Shown here one piece after another: positions 1-6,582 of a stretch of 10,660 bases of DNA. The notes under the pieces were generated by a model that saw only the letters and a list, made by a program, of their open reading frames with translations, was not told the origin of the DNA and did no database searches. Source of the DNA: Brachyspira catarrhinii (GTDB lineage: Bacteria; Spirochaetota; Brachyspiria; Brachyspirales; Brachyspiraceae); the NCBI RefSeq assembly GCF_005518285.1, contig NZ_SJDU01000045.1:1-10660 (forward strand), given 5' to 3'. Position numbers and translations under genes: made by a program. Position 1 is the stretch's first letter, and every line of letters starts with the position of its first letter.

Positions 1-1113
1 ATTTATACAAAAAATATTTTTACCAACGATAATGAAAATGATACCGTAAATATTCTTCAAAATAAAATGTTATTCGGAGTTTCTTCGATTTATCCTTACA
101 TTAATTTTACCGTTCAAGAAAGCGGTTTTTCAATTATAAGTTTTATAAAAAATTATATAAATAAATTTGGTTTGCATTTTAGAAATATCGTAAAAAAATC
201 TCTCGGAAAATTTTTAAGTCCCATAAGTTATTCGGTTGCGCAGGGAATAACAATCGGAGATAAAAGTATAATTCCAAAAAATATAAATCAATATTTTATA
301 GACGCGGGAATATCGCATATACTTTCAATATCGGGACTTCATATTTCTATGGTTCTTTATATTTTATTTCTTGCGCTATCTTTTTTTCCAATCGATTTTT
401 ATAAAAGAATTTTAATATCTACTGTCATAACCGTAGCGATTTATCCCGCTATTACTTTATTTTCAGTTTCGATAATTCGAGCGAGCATAATGGCTTTTTG
501 TTTATTAATATCTTATGTTTTCGATAAAAATAGAAATTCCGTCAATTCGTTATTTTTAGCCGCTTTAATAATTTTAATCATAGAGCCAAATTCGATAAGA
601 GAGATTAGTTTTCAATTTTCATTTTTAGCGACTTTTGGAATAATTCTTTACTATCCGATTTTTGATTTTTATTTTTTAAGTAAAATAACAAAAAATATAA
701 ATAATTATTTTCTAAAAAATTTAATTAAAAAATTAATCGCTTTTCTTTTTATAAATTTAATCGCGTTAATTTCAATATTGCCTTTAAGCGTTCATCATTT
801 TTCGATTTTGAATTTAACTTCTATAATATCAAATATTTTTGCCGTTCCTCTGGCGTTTATAATTTTAGCTTCTTCAATCATAACGATAATCGCGTTTCAA
901 ATATTTTCTTCTTTGTCGATTTATCCCGCTTCTACCGTGGAATTTTTTACAAATATTTTAATAAATCTATCAAAAAAATTTTCGGATATAAAATTTTTGA
1001 AATATCAAATTTCTTGCAATTTATATTTGGCAATTTTTATAACTTTTATTATCATGATTATCGGGCTTACTATTAGAATAAAAATGAACGAAAAAAGCGA
1101 ATCCGATATTTAA
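1..1113 (+). CDS. comEC: ComEC/Rec2-family DNA-uptake channel protein, 5' end outside window
   Basis: The reading frame is open from base 1, so the gene starts upstream of the window; the ATG at 67 is internal. The 370 visible residues are dominated by hydrophobic segments, as expected of an inner-membrane channel. The segment GISHILSISGLHISM (residues 103-117 counted from base 1) is the hallmark of the ComEC competence domain, and VSIIRASIM (about 156-164) is the second conserved block, with transmembrane helices between and after. In the known family this protein carries single-stranded DNA across the inner membrane during transformation. The protein stops soon after the membrane domain, so the C-terminal metallo-beta-lactamase-like domain of long ComEC proteins is absent; this is the short form. 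It converges with the FMN-binding protein gene. The identity is secure; that the cell is actually transformable is not shown. Confidence 0.9.
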   Translation: MYTKNIFTNDNENDTVNILQNKMLFGVSSIYPYINFTVQESGFSIISFIKNYINKFGLHFRNIVKKSLGKFLSPISYSVAQGITIGDKSIIPKNINQYFIDAGISHILSISGLHISMVLYILFLALSFFPIDFYKRILISTVITVAIYPAITLFSVSIIRASIMAFCLLISYVFDKNRNSVNSLFLAALIILIIEPNSIREISFQFSFLATFGIILYYPIFDFYFLSKITKNINNYFLKNLIKKLIAFLFINLIALISILPLSVHHFSILNLTSIISNIFAVPLAFIILASSIITIIAFQIFSSLSIYPASTVEFFTNILINLSKKFSDIKFLKYQISCNLYLAIFITFIIMIIGLTIRIKMNEKSESDI

Positions 1114-1130
1114 CGAACTCGCTTTATTTT
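1091..1130 (-). terminator. Rho-independent terminator of the FMN-binding protein gene, inside the 3' end of comEC
   Basis: Read on the minus strand, GCGAGTTCG (1122-1114) pairs with CGGATTCGC (1105-1097) as a 9-bp stem including two G-U wobbles, with an 8-nt loop. Six U residues (1096-1091) follow, and AAA upstream of the stem can pair with part of this U run. The hairpin starts about 35 nt past the stop at 1157. On the plus strand the two wobble positions become A-C mismatches and the tail is interrupted, so the element should work much better for the minus-strand gene. It overlaps the last codons of comEC. Confidence 0.75.
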
Positions 1131-1156
1131 CTTTATTCAAGTTAAAGATTATAAAA

Positions 1157-1519
1157 TTATTTTGCGGGAGTAAGTTTAGTCAAAGCGTCTTCAACTAATG
1201 CGCTCCAAGTCGCCCCCGTTATTCCGTCAGCATAAATGTCGTTTGCCTCTATCATTTTATTGAAAGCTTCTTTCGACCTTGCGGGACCGCTTTTATGCGC
1301 GCTTTTCGTCAAAACGATTCTCGTCAATTTGCCTTTCGCTACGGTTACTCTCGCTTGATAATCTCCTTGAACCGTTTTGTAAGTGGCTTTATAATCGCCC
1401 AAATATGTTCCGTCTGGAATTTTACTCAAATCAATTTTAGATTTAGCTTGAGCGAAAACTATTAAAGCGAATACAAAAACAAAAGCGACTGCCGAAATTA
1501 TAATTTTTTTAGAATTCAT
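1157..1519 (-). CDS. Small exported FMN-binding domain protein (covalent flavin carrier)
   Basis: This 120-residue protein has a Lys-rich N-terminus, a hydrophobic stretch (residues 6-22) and AQA before Lys26, a good signal-peptidase I site, so it is predicted to be exported to the periplasm. The remaining 95 residues match the FMN-binding fold found in NqrC and RnfG. DGITGATWS (98-106) is the flavinylation motif, and in characterised relatives the last Thr of xGAT (here Thr104) receives FMN from the transferase ApbE. Such single-domain proteins are thought to carry electrons in the envelope. The start is fixed by AAGGAG six bases before the ATG. The gene stands alone, with its own promoter candidate and a strong terminator. 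It looks visibly richer in GC than its neighbours, perhaps because of high expression. The redox partner is unknown and no ApbE gene is in the window. Confidence 0.85.
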   Translation of the reverse strand: MNSKKIIISAVAFVFVFALIVFAQAKSKIDLSKIPDGTYLGDYKATYKTVQGDYQARVTVAKGKLTRIVLTKSAHKSGPARSKEAFNKMIEANDIYADGITGATWSALVEDALTKLTPAK

Positions 1520-1554
1520 AATTTTCTCCTTAAAAAATAAAAATTTTTAGTCAA

Positions 1555-1583
1555 ACTGTAATATATATAATGTAAAATGTCAA
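1555..1583 (-). promoter_or_regulatory. Candidate promoter of the FMN-binding protein gene
   Basis: On the minus strand a perfect TTGACA (1583-1578) lies 17 bases before TACAGT (1560-1555), a 4-of-6 match to the -10 consensus. The predicted leader is about 30 nt and contains the AAGGAG ribosome-binding site. The region between the boxes is all A/T apart from one base, so a different -10 register is possible. Confidence 0.45.
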
Positions 1584-1597
1584 TATAATTAATAATT

Positions 1598-2836
1598 TTA
1601 AATATTTATTTTATTTAAATATTCCGCTATACTGCTTGCGATAAATTTAGCGTCCTCTTCGTTTAACGAACTGTATAAAGGCAGTGTGATTTCATTTTTA
1701 TAAAGATTATAAGCGTTATTGTAATCGCTAATATTATATCCCAAATCAATATAGGCTTTTTGAAACGGCAAAGGCAAATAATGAACATTTAATATTATTC
1801 CAAGTTCGAACATTTTTTCTATAAGAGCGTCTCTATCTTTCTCTTCAAAATCTTTTATGCGAATCAAATATAAATGATAGGAAGATTCGCAATAATCGGT
1901 TTTTAATTTTGGAATAATTATTTTATTATTTTTGCTTAAAATATCGTTATAAATGCTGGCGATTTTTTTTCTGTTTTCAAGCATTTTATTATATCTTCTT
2001 AATTGCGATAAACCAACCGCCGCATGCAAATCGCTCAAATTACATTTATAACCTATGCATTCAATATTATATTTCCATGAATTTGCTCCGCCTTTTCCTT
2101 TATCGAAAGCGCTTTTATTCTGCCCGTTCAAAGCCCAAATTGAAATTTCTTTATAAATGTCGTCCGCTTTTATATTTCCAATATCGTTAAAAGCCAAAGC
2201 TCCGCCCTCCGCAGTAGTTATATTTTTCACGGCATGAAAAGAGAAAGAAGTAAAATCCGCCTGACTTCCGACTCTTTTGCCTTTATAAATCGCTCCTATA
2301 GAATGAGCGGCGTCCGACAAAAATAAAATTCTTTTTAATTCTTTTTGATATTTATTATTTGACGGTTTGAATAATGATTTTTTCTTTTCAAGTATATTTT
2401 TAATCGCATCGTAATCGCATGGAAAACCGCCAATATCTACCGAAATAATCGCTTTAGTTTTTTCCGTTATAGCGTTTTCCAACTTTTCTAAATCTATATT
2501 AAAATCGCTTTTATCGTTTCCAGAATCAACGGCGTCTAAAAATATTACTTTCGCTCCAAGATGAACGGCTACATTTGAAGTGGAAGCGTAAGTATAAGCG
2601 GGAACTATTACTTCGTCTCCTTCGCCAATACCGAATATTTTTAACGCAAGTTCCATAGAAGCAGTCGCACTTGAAAGAAGTTTAACTCTTTTAACTTCGA
2701 TATATTTTGTTAATTCCTCTTCAAATTCTTTATTGACAACTCCGCTCGTTATCCATCCCGATTTTAATACTTTAACTACGGCGTCTATTTCGCTGTCGGT
2801 TATATCGGGAGGAGAAAATGGAATAATTTTTTTCAT
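1598..2836 (-). CDS. DegT/DnrJ/EryC1/StrS-family PLP-dependent aminotransferase
   Basis: This 412-residue protein follows the fold-type I sugar aminotransferase pattern. The N-terminal block FSPPDI and SGWITSG (26-32) is typical. DAAHSIGA (175-182) carries the Asp that contacts the PLP ring nitrogen. In SFHAVKNITTAEGGA (199-213), Lys204 is the expected PLP Schiff-base lysine, and CNLSDLHAAVGLSQL (265-279) is the conserved helix. Family members usually aminate nucleotide-linked 4- or 3-keto sugars for lipopolysaccharide, capsule or protein glycans. The protein is slightly longer than the usual 370-390 residues because of a charged, Lys-rich insertion at about 148-170, just before the DAAH motif, which I recognise from one branch of the family. 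No other sugar-nucleotide gene is adjacent, so the substrate cannot be named. It lies 37 bp downstream of the cytidylate-kinase-like gene and is probably the last gene of that operon. The site before the ATG (GAGAAA) is weak. Confidence 0.9.
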   Translation of the reverse strand: MKKIIPFSPPDITDSEIDAVVKVLKSGWITSGVVNKEFEEELTKYIEVKRVKLLSSATASMELALKIFGIGEGDEVIVPAYTYASTSNVAVHLGAKVIFLDAVDSGNDKSDFNIDLEKLENAITEKTKAIISVDIGGFPCDYDAIKNILEKKKSLFKPSNNKYQKELKRILFLSDAAHSIGAIYKGKRVGSQADFTSFSFHAVKNITTAEGGALAFNDIGNIKADDIYKEISIWALNGQNKSAFDKGKGGANSWKYNIECIGYKCNLSDLHAAVGLSQLRRYNKMLENRKKIASIYNDILSKNNKIIIPKLKTDYCESSYHLYLIRIKDFEEKDRDALIEKMFELGIILNVHYLPLPFQKAYIDLGYNISDYNNAYNLYKNEITLPLYSSLNEEDAKFIASSIAEYLNKINI

Positions 2837-2873
2837 TAAATATTTCTCAAAATTTTTTGATTATATTTCAGTT

Positions 2874-3491
2874 TTACAGTTTGTTTGTTGCTATTTTTTC
2901 TATCATTTCGACTACATTATCTATTCCCAGAAAATCGCTATTGAAACATGCATGATAATTTCGAGCGTCTCCCCAAACTTTTCCCGTATAATAATTATAA
3001 TGTTTTTCTCTTAATTTGTCTCTTTCTTTAAGAATTTTTTCTATATTTTCGCTATCCAATTTATATTCTTCAACCGCTCTTTTTATTTTGCTTTTAATAT
3101 CCGAATATATAAAAATATTTACGCAGTCGTCAAATTTTTCCAAAACATGATTTGCGCATCTTCCCACTATGACGCAGGAATGTTTTGAAGCGACTTCTTT
3201 AATCACATTGCTTTGAGCGAAAAACATCGTGTCTTGCAAAGATTCCCCGTTTCCGAATACCATATTTCCCGCGTAAGAACCCGAAACGGCAAAATTAAAC
3301 AAAGGAGTTCCCGTTAATTTTTGCTCGTTTTCTTTTATATAATCTGGAGAGAATCCAGTTTTTTCCGAAGCCATTTCAATTATAGCCTTATCGTAAAAAG
3401 GTATATTGAGTTTATTTGCGACTGTTTCTCCAATGTATCTTCCGCCGCTTCCGAATTCTCTGCTTATAGTTATAATAATTTTTTTATCCAT
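2874..3491 (-). CDS. Cytidylate-kinase-like P-loop protein (Cytidylate_kin2 type)
   Basis: The 205 residues begin with a beta strand leading into SREFGSGGRYIG (10-21), the nucleotide-binding loop characteristic of the cytidylate-kinase-like branch. It differs from the classical GxxxxGK[ST] Walker A by lacking the terminal Lys-Ser/Thr. VIVGRCANHVL (107-117) is the second conserved strand-loop, and a Lys/Arg-rich LID-like helix (155-171) precedes the Trp-Gly-Asp turn (173-175). Many gut anaerobes carry such a protein in addition to the essential cytidylate kinase, and the true substrate of this branch is not established to my knowledge. I therefore call it a nucleotide-binding kinase-like protein rather than Cmk. 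A GGAGA ribosome-binding site nine bases before the ATG supports the start. It lies between flavodoxin (41-bp gap) and the aminotransferase (37-bp gap), in the same direction. Confidence 0.8.
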   Translation of the reverse strand: MDKKIIITISREFGSGGRYIGETVANKLNIPFYDKAIIEMASEKTGFSPDYIKENEQKLTGTPLFNFAVSGSYAGNMVFGNGESLQDTMFFAQSNVIKEVASKHSCVIVGRCANHVLEKFDDCVNIFIYSDIKSKIKRAVEEYKLDSENIEKILKERDKLREKHYNYYTGKVWGDARNYHACFNSDFLGIDNVVEMIEKIATNKL

Positions 3492-3532
3492 AAATTAAAA
3501 TCTCCAATATGTAAATTTTTATATAAATTTTG

Positions 3533-3964
3533 TCAAGCATTAGCTAAATCTTTTCCCGCTTGATAACATATATTAAGTATTTCATCACTCGGTTTTTCTT
3601 TAGCTATTATGGATTTTCTAAATAATTTTACGCCGTTTTTAATAGCGTCTTCTTCCCAATCTCGCATCCATTTTCCGTCTCCCCAGCCGTAAGAACCGAA
3701 GAAAAATACTTTTTTATCTTTCAAATAAGTTTTAATATTCTCATACATAGGCAAAAATTCCGTGTCTTCTAAAGTTTCCGAACCCATAGCGGGACATCCA
3801 AGAGCTATTTTATCGTAATTCTTAACTTTCTCGGAATTGAAATTATACGCTTTGAAAATATCGACTTCAAATCCCGAATCTTCAACGCCTTTCTTTATTC
3901 TATTTGCCATAAGCTTAGTATTGCCCGTTTTACTCCAAACAACAATAGCTATTTTTTGAGGCAT
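3533..3964 (-). CDS. Flavodoxin
   Basis: This is a 143-residue short-chain flavodoxin. After the first beta strand comes WSKTGNTKLMA (10-20), the FMN-phosphate loop of the S/T-x-T-G-N-T type. GCPAMGSETLEDTEF (56-70) and FFGSYGWGDGKWM (88-100) form the two loops that sandwich the isoalloxazine ring, with Trp94 and Tyr92 as likely stacking residues. The acidic Glu/Asp cluster after the second loop is typical of the family. The protein is soluble and cytoplasmic, has no signal peptide, and should carry electrons at low potential in place of ferredoxin, classically when iron is scarce. It is the first gene of a likely three-gene minus-strand operon behind a near-perfect promoter. The ribosome-binding site is weak (AGG about nine bases before the ATG). 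The pairing with the divergent Nim-like flavoprotein may be functional but is not proven. Confidence 0.93.
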   Translation of the reverse strand: MPQKIAIVVWSKTGNTKLMANRIKKGVEDSGFEVDIFKAYNFNSEKVKNYDKIALGCPAMGSETLEDTEFLPMYENIKTYLKDKKVFFFGSYGWGDGKWMRDWEEDAIKNGVKLFRKSIIAKEKPSDEILNICYQAGKDLANA

Positions 3965-3994
3965 ATTTTTAACCTATTTCTAATATAATCGAAA

Positions 3995-4022
3995 ATTATA
4001 ATCGTAATATTCTATTTGTCAA
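3995..4022 (-). promoter_or_regulatory. Near-perfect sigma70-type promoter of the flavodoxin operon
   Basis: On the minus strand TTGACA (4022-4017) and TATAAT (4000-3995) both match consensus exactly, separated by 16 bases. The predicted leader before the flavodoxin ATG at 3964 is about 25 nt. No attenuator or operator repeat is visible in the leader. Confidence 0.8.
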
Positions 4023-4041
4023 GGCGTTAATTAAATTATTC

Positions 4042-4070
4042 TTTATAATAAATTAAATAAATGCTATAAT
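4042..4070 (+). promoter_or_regulatory. Candidate promoter of the Nim-like flavoprotein gene
   Basis: TTTATA (4042-4047, 4 of 6 to consensus) and a perfect TATAAT (4065-4070) are 17 bases apart. The leader of about 30 nt holds TTGGAG just before the ATG at 4107. This promoter stands back to back with the flavodoxin promoter, with only 19 bp between the two -35 boxes. TTAATTAA (4027-4034) lies in that gap as a possible, unproven, shared operator. Confidence 0.6.
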
Positions 4071-4106
4071 AATTACTCTTTACTATTATTATTTTGGAGC
4101 GATAAA

Positions 4107-4703
4107 ATGAGAAGAAAAGATTTTATTTTTGAAGACAGAAAGGAAATAGAAAATATGCTAAAAAAAATCGAATTCGGAGTGATGGCTATTCCCGATAAAA
4201 TTCCTTACGCCGTTCCGATAAGTTTTTGCTACAAAGATAACGAAATATATTTTCACGGAGCTATGGCGGGAAGAAAGCATGAAATATTGAAAAATAATCC
4301 CGAAGTTTCCTTTTCGGCATCCAAAGTTTATTCTTATATTCCATCGGGTTTTCTTAACGGCAAAATGACTCCGACTCAATTTTTCTTTTCGATTTTTATC
4401 GAAGGAAAATTTGAAGTTGTAAACGATTTTGATAAAAAGAAAAAAATTTTATGCGAGCTTGTCAAAAAATACGAGCCAGAAAATATAAATATGTCGATGG
4501 ATAAAGGACAATTTAAAGGTTCTGAAATTCACACTTTTGTCGGAGTTATAAAAATTCACAATATGACGGCGAAAGCGAAATTCGGACAGAATATGAGCGA
4601 TTCGGATATAAATATTATAATAAACGATTTGAAAAACAGAAACGAAAAAATAGATATTGAAACCATAGAAATGATTAACAAATTAAGAGATAAAAATATA
4701 TAA
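4107..4703 (+). CDS. Pyridoxamine-phosphate-oxidase-like FMN-binding protein, NimA-related
   Basis: The 198-residue protein starts MRRKDF, close to the MRRKDRE opening of NimA-like proteins. It continues with GVMAIPD, PYAVPISFCYKDNEIYFHG (33-51) and AGRKHEILKNNP (54-65), the strands and loop of the split-barrel flavin-binding fold. TAKAKFGQN (154-162) is the conserved C-terminal flavin-contact block. His50 lies in the strand that contacts cofactor and substrate in the family. Some relatives, the Nim proteins, reduce 5-nitroimidazole drugs to harmless amines; many others are uncharacterised flavin reductases or heme-binding proteins. Fold and flavin binding are well supported, drug reduction is only a possibility. 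TTGGAG eight bases before the ATG fixes the start. The gene is divergent from flavodoxin, which could be its electron donor, though that is inference. Confidence 0.87.
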   Translation: MRRKDFIFEDRKEIENMLKKIEFGVMAIPDKIPYAVPISFCYKDNEIYFHGAMAGRKHEILKNNPEVSFSASKVYSYIPSGFLNGKMTPTQFFFSIFIEGKFEVVNDFDKKKKILCELVKKYEPENINMSMDKGQFKGSEIHTFVGVIKIHNMTAKAKFGQNMSDSDINIIINDLKNRNEKIDIETIEMINKLRDKNI

Positions 4704-4745
4704 TCTATTTTATAAATTTTACTATCAATTTATTTAAATTTAAGT

Positions 4746-4751
4746 TATAAT
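4746..4751 (+). promoter_or_regulatory. Candidate -10 box upstream of lptB
   Basis: TATAAT lies 31 bases before the ATG at 4783. No convincing -35 box is found 16-18 bases upstream. lptB could therefore be driven by a weak or activator-dependent promoter, or read through from the gene ending at 4703, after which I see no terminator. Confidence 0.35.
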
Positions 4752-4782
4752 ATTTCCTAATTAATTTTACAGATTGATAGAT

Positions 4783-5598
4783 ATGCTATTTTTTAAGAAA
4801 AAAAATAAAAAATTAGAATCCGAAGAAATTTCCGAAACCGTTAAAAATTTTTTTGACAATAATAAAGAAAATCCATCCGAAATACGAGCGGTTAGCCTCA
4901 CTAAATTTTATGGAAAGCGAAAAATTATAGAAGATATATCTTATAGCGTAAAACAGGGCGAAGTTGTCGGACTTTTGGGACCTAATGGAGCGGGAAAAAC
5001 CACAAGTTTTTACATTACCGTTGGATTCGTGACGGCGACTAAAGGAAATGTTTTTTTGAACGATATTGAAATAACCGATTTGCATATGTATAAAAGAGCG
5101 CAACTTGGAATAGGATATTTGCCGCAGGAAGCTTCTATTTTTAGAAAACTTTCGGTGGAAGATAATTTGCTTTCTATTTTGGAATATAATAAAAAATTAA
5201 ATTCAAAAGAGAGAATGTATATTACCGACCAGCTTTTATCGGAGTTCAATATCAATCATGTAAGAAAACAAAAAGGTTATACTCTTTCTGGAGGCGAAAG
5301 AAGACGATGCGAAATAGCGAGAGCATTAACGGTAAATCCTAAATTCATTTTGCTTGACGAACCTTTTGCGGGAGTCGACCCGATAGCCGTTCTCGATATA
5401 CAAAATATTATCGCGTCTTTGAAAGCTAAAGGCTTGGGAATTCTTATAACCGACCATAATGTTAGGGAAACTTTAAGAATAACGGACAGAGCCTATATAA
5501 TGGGAAACGGAAAAATATTGGTTCAAGGAACTCCCGAAGATATTGTAAACAACCCGCTCGCTCGTAAGGTTTATTTGGGCGAATCTTTCACTATGTGA
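4783..5598 (+). CDS. lptB: LptB, lipopolysaccharide transport ATPase
   Basis: All ABC ATPase motifs are present (numbering from the ATG at 4783, 271 residues): Walker A GPNGAGKT (66-73), Q-loop GYLPQEASIFRKLS with Gln115, signature LSGGERRRCEIARAL (168-182), Walker B ILLDEPFAGVDPIAV (189-203, Asp192 and Glu193), and H-loop ITDHNVRETL with His225. The wording of the signature, Walker B and H-loop stretches is specific to LptB. LptB drives LptFG to pull lipopolysaccharide out of the inner membrane and onto the LptCA bridge. About 30 charged residues precede the usual start of the domain, and the polar, Lys/Glu-rich character suggests a flexible tail. An in-frame TTG at 4774 could add three residues; ATG is preferred, and neither start has a clear ribosome-binding site. 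None of lptA, lptC, lptF or lptG is adjacent. The end converges with the next gene, leaving a 17-bp gap. Confidence 0.93.
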   Translation: MLFFKKKNKKLESEEISETVKNFFDNNKENPSEIRAVSLTKFYGKRKIIEDISYSVKQGEVVGLLGPNGAGKTTSFYITVGFVTATKGNVFLNDIEITDLHMYKRAQLGIGYLPQEASIFRKLSVEDNLLSILEYNKKLNSKERMYITDQLLSEFNINHVRKQKGYTLSGGERRRCEIARALTVNPKFILLDEPFAGVDPIAVLDIQNIIASLKAKGLGILITDHNVRETLRITDRAYIMGNGKILVQGTPEDIVNNPLARKVYLGESFTM

Positions 5599-5615
5599 TT
5601 TTATTTAAATATTTT

Positions 5616-6314
5616 TTACATACTATTTTTTATATATTGTATAAATATTGTCATAAAACCGTCTTTTTTATATTCAATATTGGATTTTGTTTTAAAAAAT
5701 TTTTCTAAAAAAGGTTTTCTTCTAAATATCCATTTTGAAATATAAAGATTGAGTATATATAATATTTCATAAAATCTGCCTTTTATATACAGTTTTTCTG
5801 GTTTTAAATTATGTTTTAAAGCCAAATCGCAAAGAAAATAAATATTATAATGTCTGTGTTTTATAAGAAAATATGCTGGGTCGGAAATTACGCTTAATAT
5901 ATGATTATTTGGAGTCGATAAATAAAGCTTTCCGCCAGATTTTAAAACTCTTGAAATTTCTTTGAAAACTACATCTTCTGTATTTTTAGGCAGATGTTCT
6001 ATAACATCAAACATACATACGGTGTCAAAAGTATCGTTTTCAAATGGAAGATTCAAAGCATCGCCGACATAAAACGAGCATCTTTCATCCGTAAAAAAGT
6101 TTTTAAGATTATTTATTTTTTCATCGCTATTTTCTAAACCCGAAAATAATTTAGGATTATATTTAATAATGTTGTATAAAAACCATCCAAATCCGCATCC
6201 TATTTCCAAAATAGTTTTATTTTCTATATCCGTTTTGTCTATAAAATCGTTTGGTATATATTCGGTTCTTCCTATTAAAATGTTGTCGGGGCTTTCATTT
6301 GTAATATTTCTCAT
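5616..6314 (-). CDS. Class I SAM-dependent methyltransferase (Methyltransf_11 type)
   Basis: The 232-residue protein has motif I ILEIGCGFGWFL (35-46), which binds the methionine part of S-adenosylmethionine, an acidic motif II region (GLENSDE, 59-65), DALNLPF (85-91), the post-II block FDTVCMFDVIEHLP (96-109) and VLKSGGKLYLSTPN (123-136). This order is that of small-molecule, lipid or sugar methyltransferases of the UbiE/Methyltransf_11 group. The C-terminal third (about 140-232) is rich in Tyr, Phe and Ile with several basic residues, which could mean membrane association, but no clear transmembrane helix is visible. AAAGGGG four bases before the ATG fixes the start. The gene is on its own, convergent with lptB and 268 bp downstream of comF. 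The substrate cannot be inferred; a link to envelope glycolipids because of lptB would be speculation. Confidence 0.85.
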   Translation of the reverse strand: MRNITNESPDNILIGRTEYIPNDFIDKTDIENKTILEIGCGFGWFLYNIIKYNPKLFSGLENSDEKINNLKNFFTDERCSFYVGDALNLPFENDTFDTVCMFDVIEHLPKNTEDVVFKEISRVLKSGGKLYLSTPNNHILSVISDPAYFLIKHRHYNIYFLCDLALKHNLKPEKLYIKGRFYEILYILNLYISKWIFRRKPFLEKFFKTKSNIEYKKDGFMTIFIQYIKNSM

Positions 6315-6582
6315 GAAACCCCTTTAAATCTCTTCGTTAAAATAAAGATAAAATATATATATTTAAAATAAAATCGTCTTAACTGACTATAATTTGAAAG
6401 AGGACAATATAATGTAGCGTATATTATATAAAAAATTATTAAATATTTTAGATTAAATTTATTTAAAATAAATTGGCTGACGGTCACTAAAGGTTAATAA
6501 CAATTTTATCATAACGAAATAATATATTATATAGAAATTTATTGCAAGTTTAATACACGGAATAATTTAAAATATCGCATAA
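6315..6582. other. 268-bp AT-rich intergenic region with no recognisable gene
   Basis: This is the longest gap in the window. No open frame of useful length and no tRNA or structured RNA was recognised. It contains several TATAAT-like words on both strands (for example 6388-6393 and 6408-6413 on plus, 6423-6428 and 6526-6531 on minus), none with a good -35 partner. It also holds an all-A/T inverted repeat near 6455-6475 and a small GC-richer island with the 9-bp palindrome TGACGGTCA (6478-6486). It must hold the 3' end of the comF transcript and the promoter of the methyltransferase gene, but I cannot place either precisely. Confidence 0.6.

Noticed and set aside
1600..1625. AATATTTA / TAAATATT hairpin at the 3' end of the aminotransferase gene as a terminator.
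   Set aside because: The stem is entirely A/T and is followed by an A-rich, not U-rich, stretch on the minus strand.
2733..3014. A 93-codon plus-strand open frame across the aminotransferase/kinase-like junction.
   Set aside because: It is antisense to the starts and ends of two well-supported genes and has a Phe/Tyr/Ile-rich shadow composition.
3508..3536. TTGACA (minus strand, 3536-3531) with TACATA 17 bases downstream as an internal promoter for the cytidylate-kinase-like gene.
   Set aside because: The -10 matches poorly and the predicted transcript would start on top of the GGAGA ribosome-binding site; the gene is better explained by read-through from the flavodoxin promoter.
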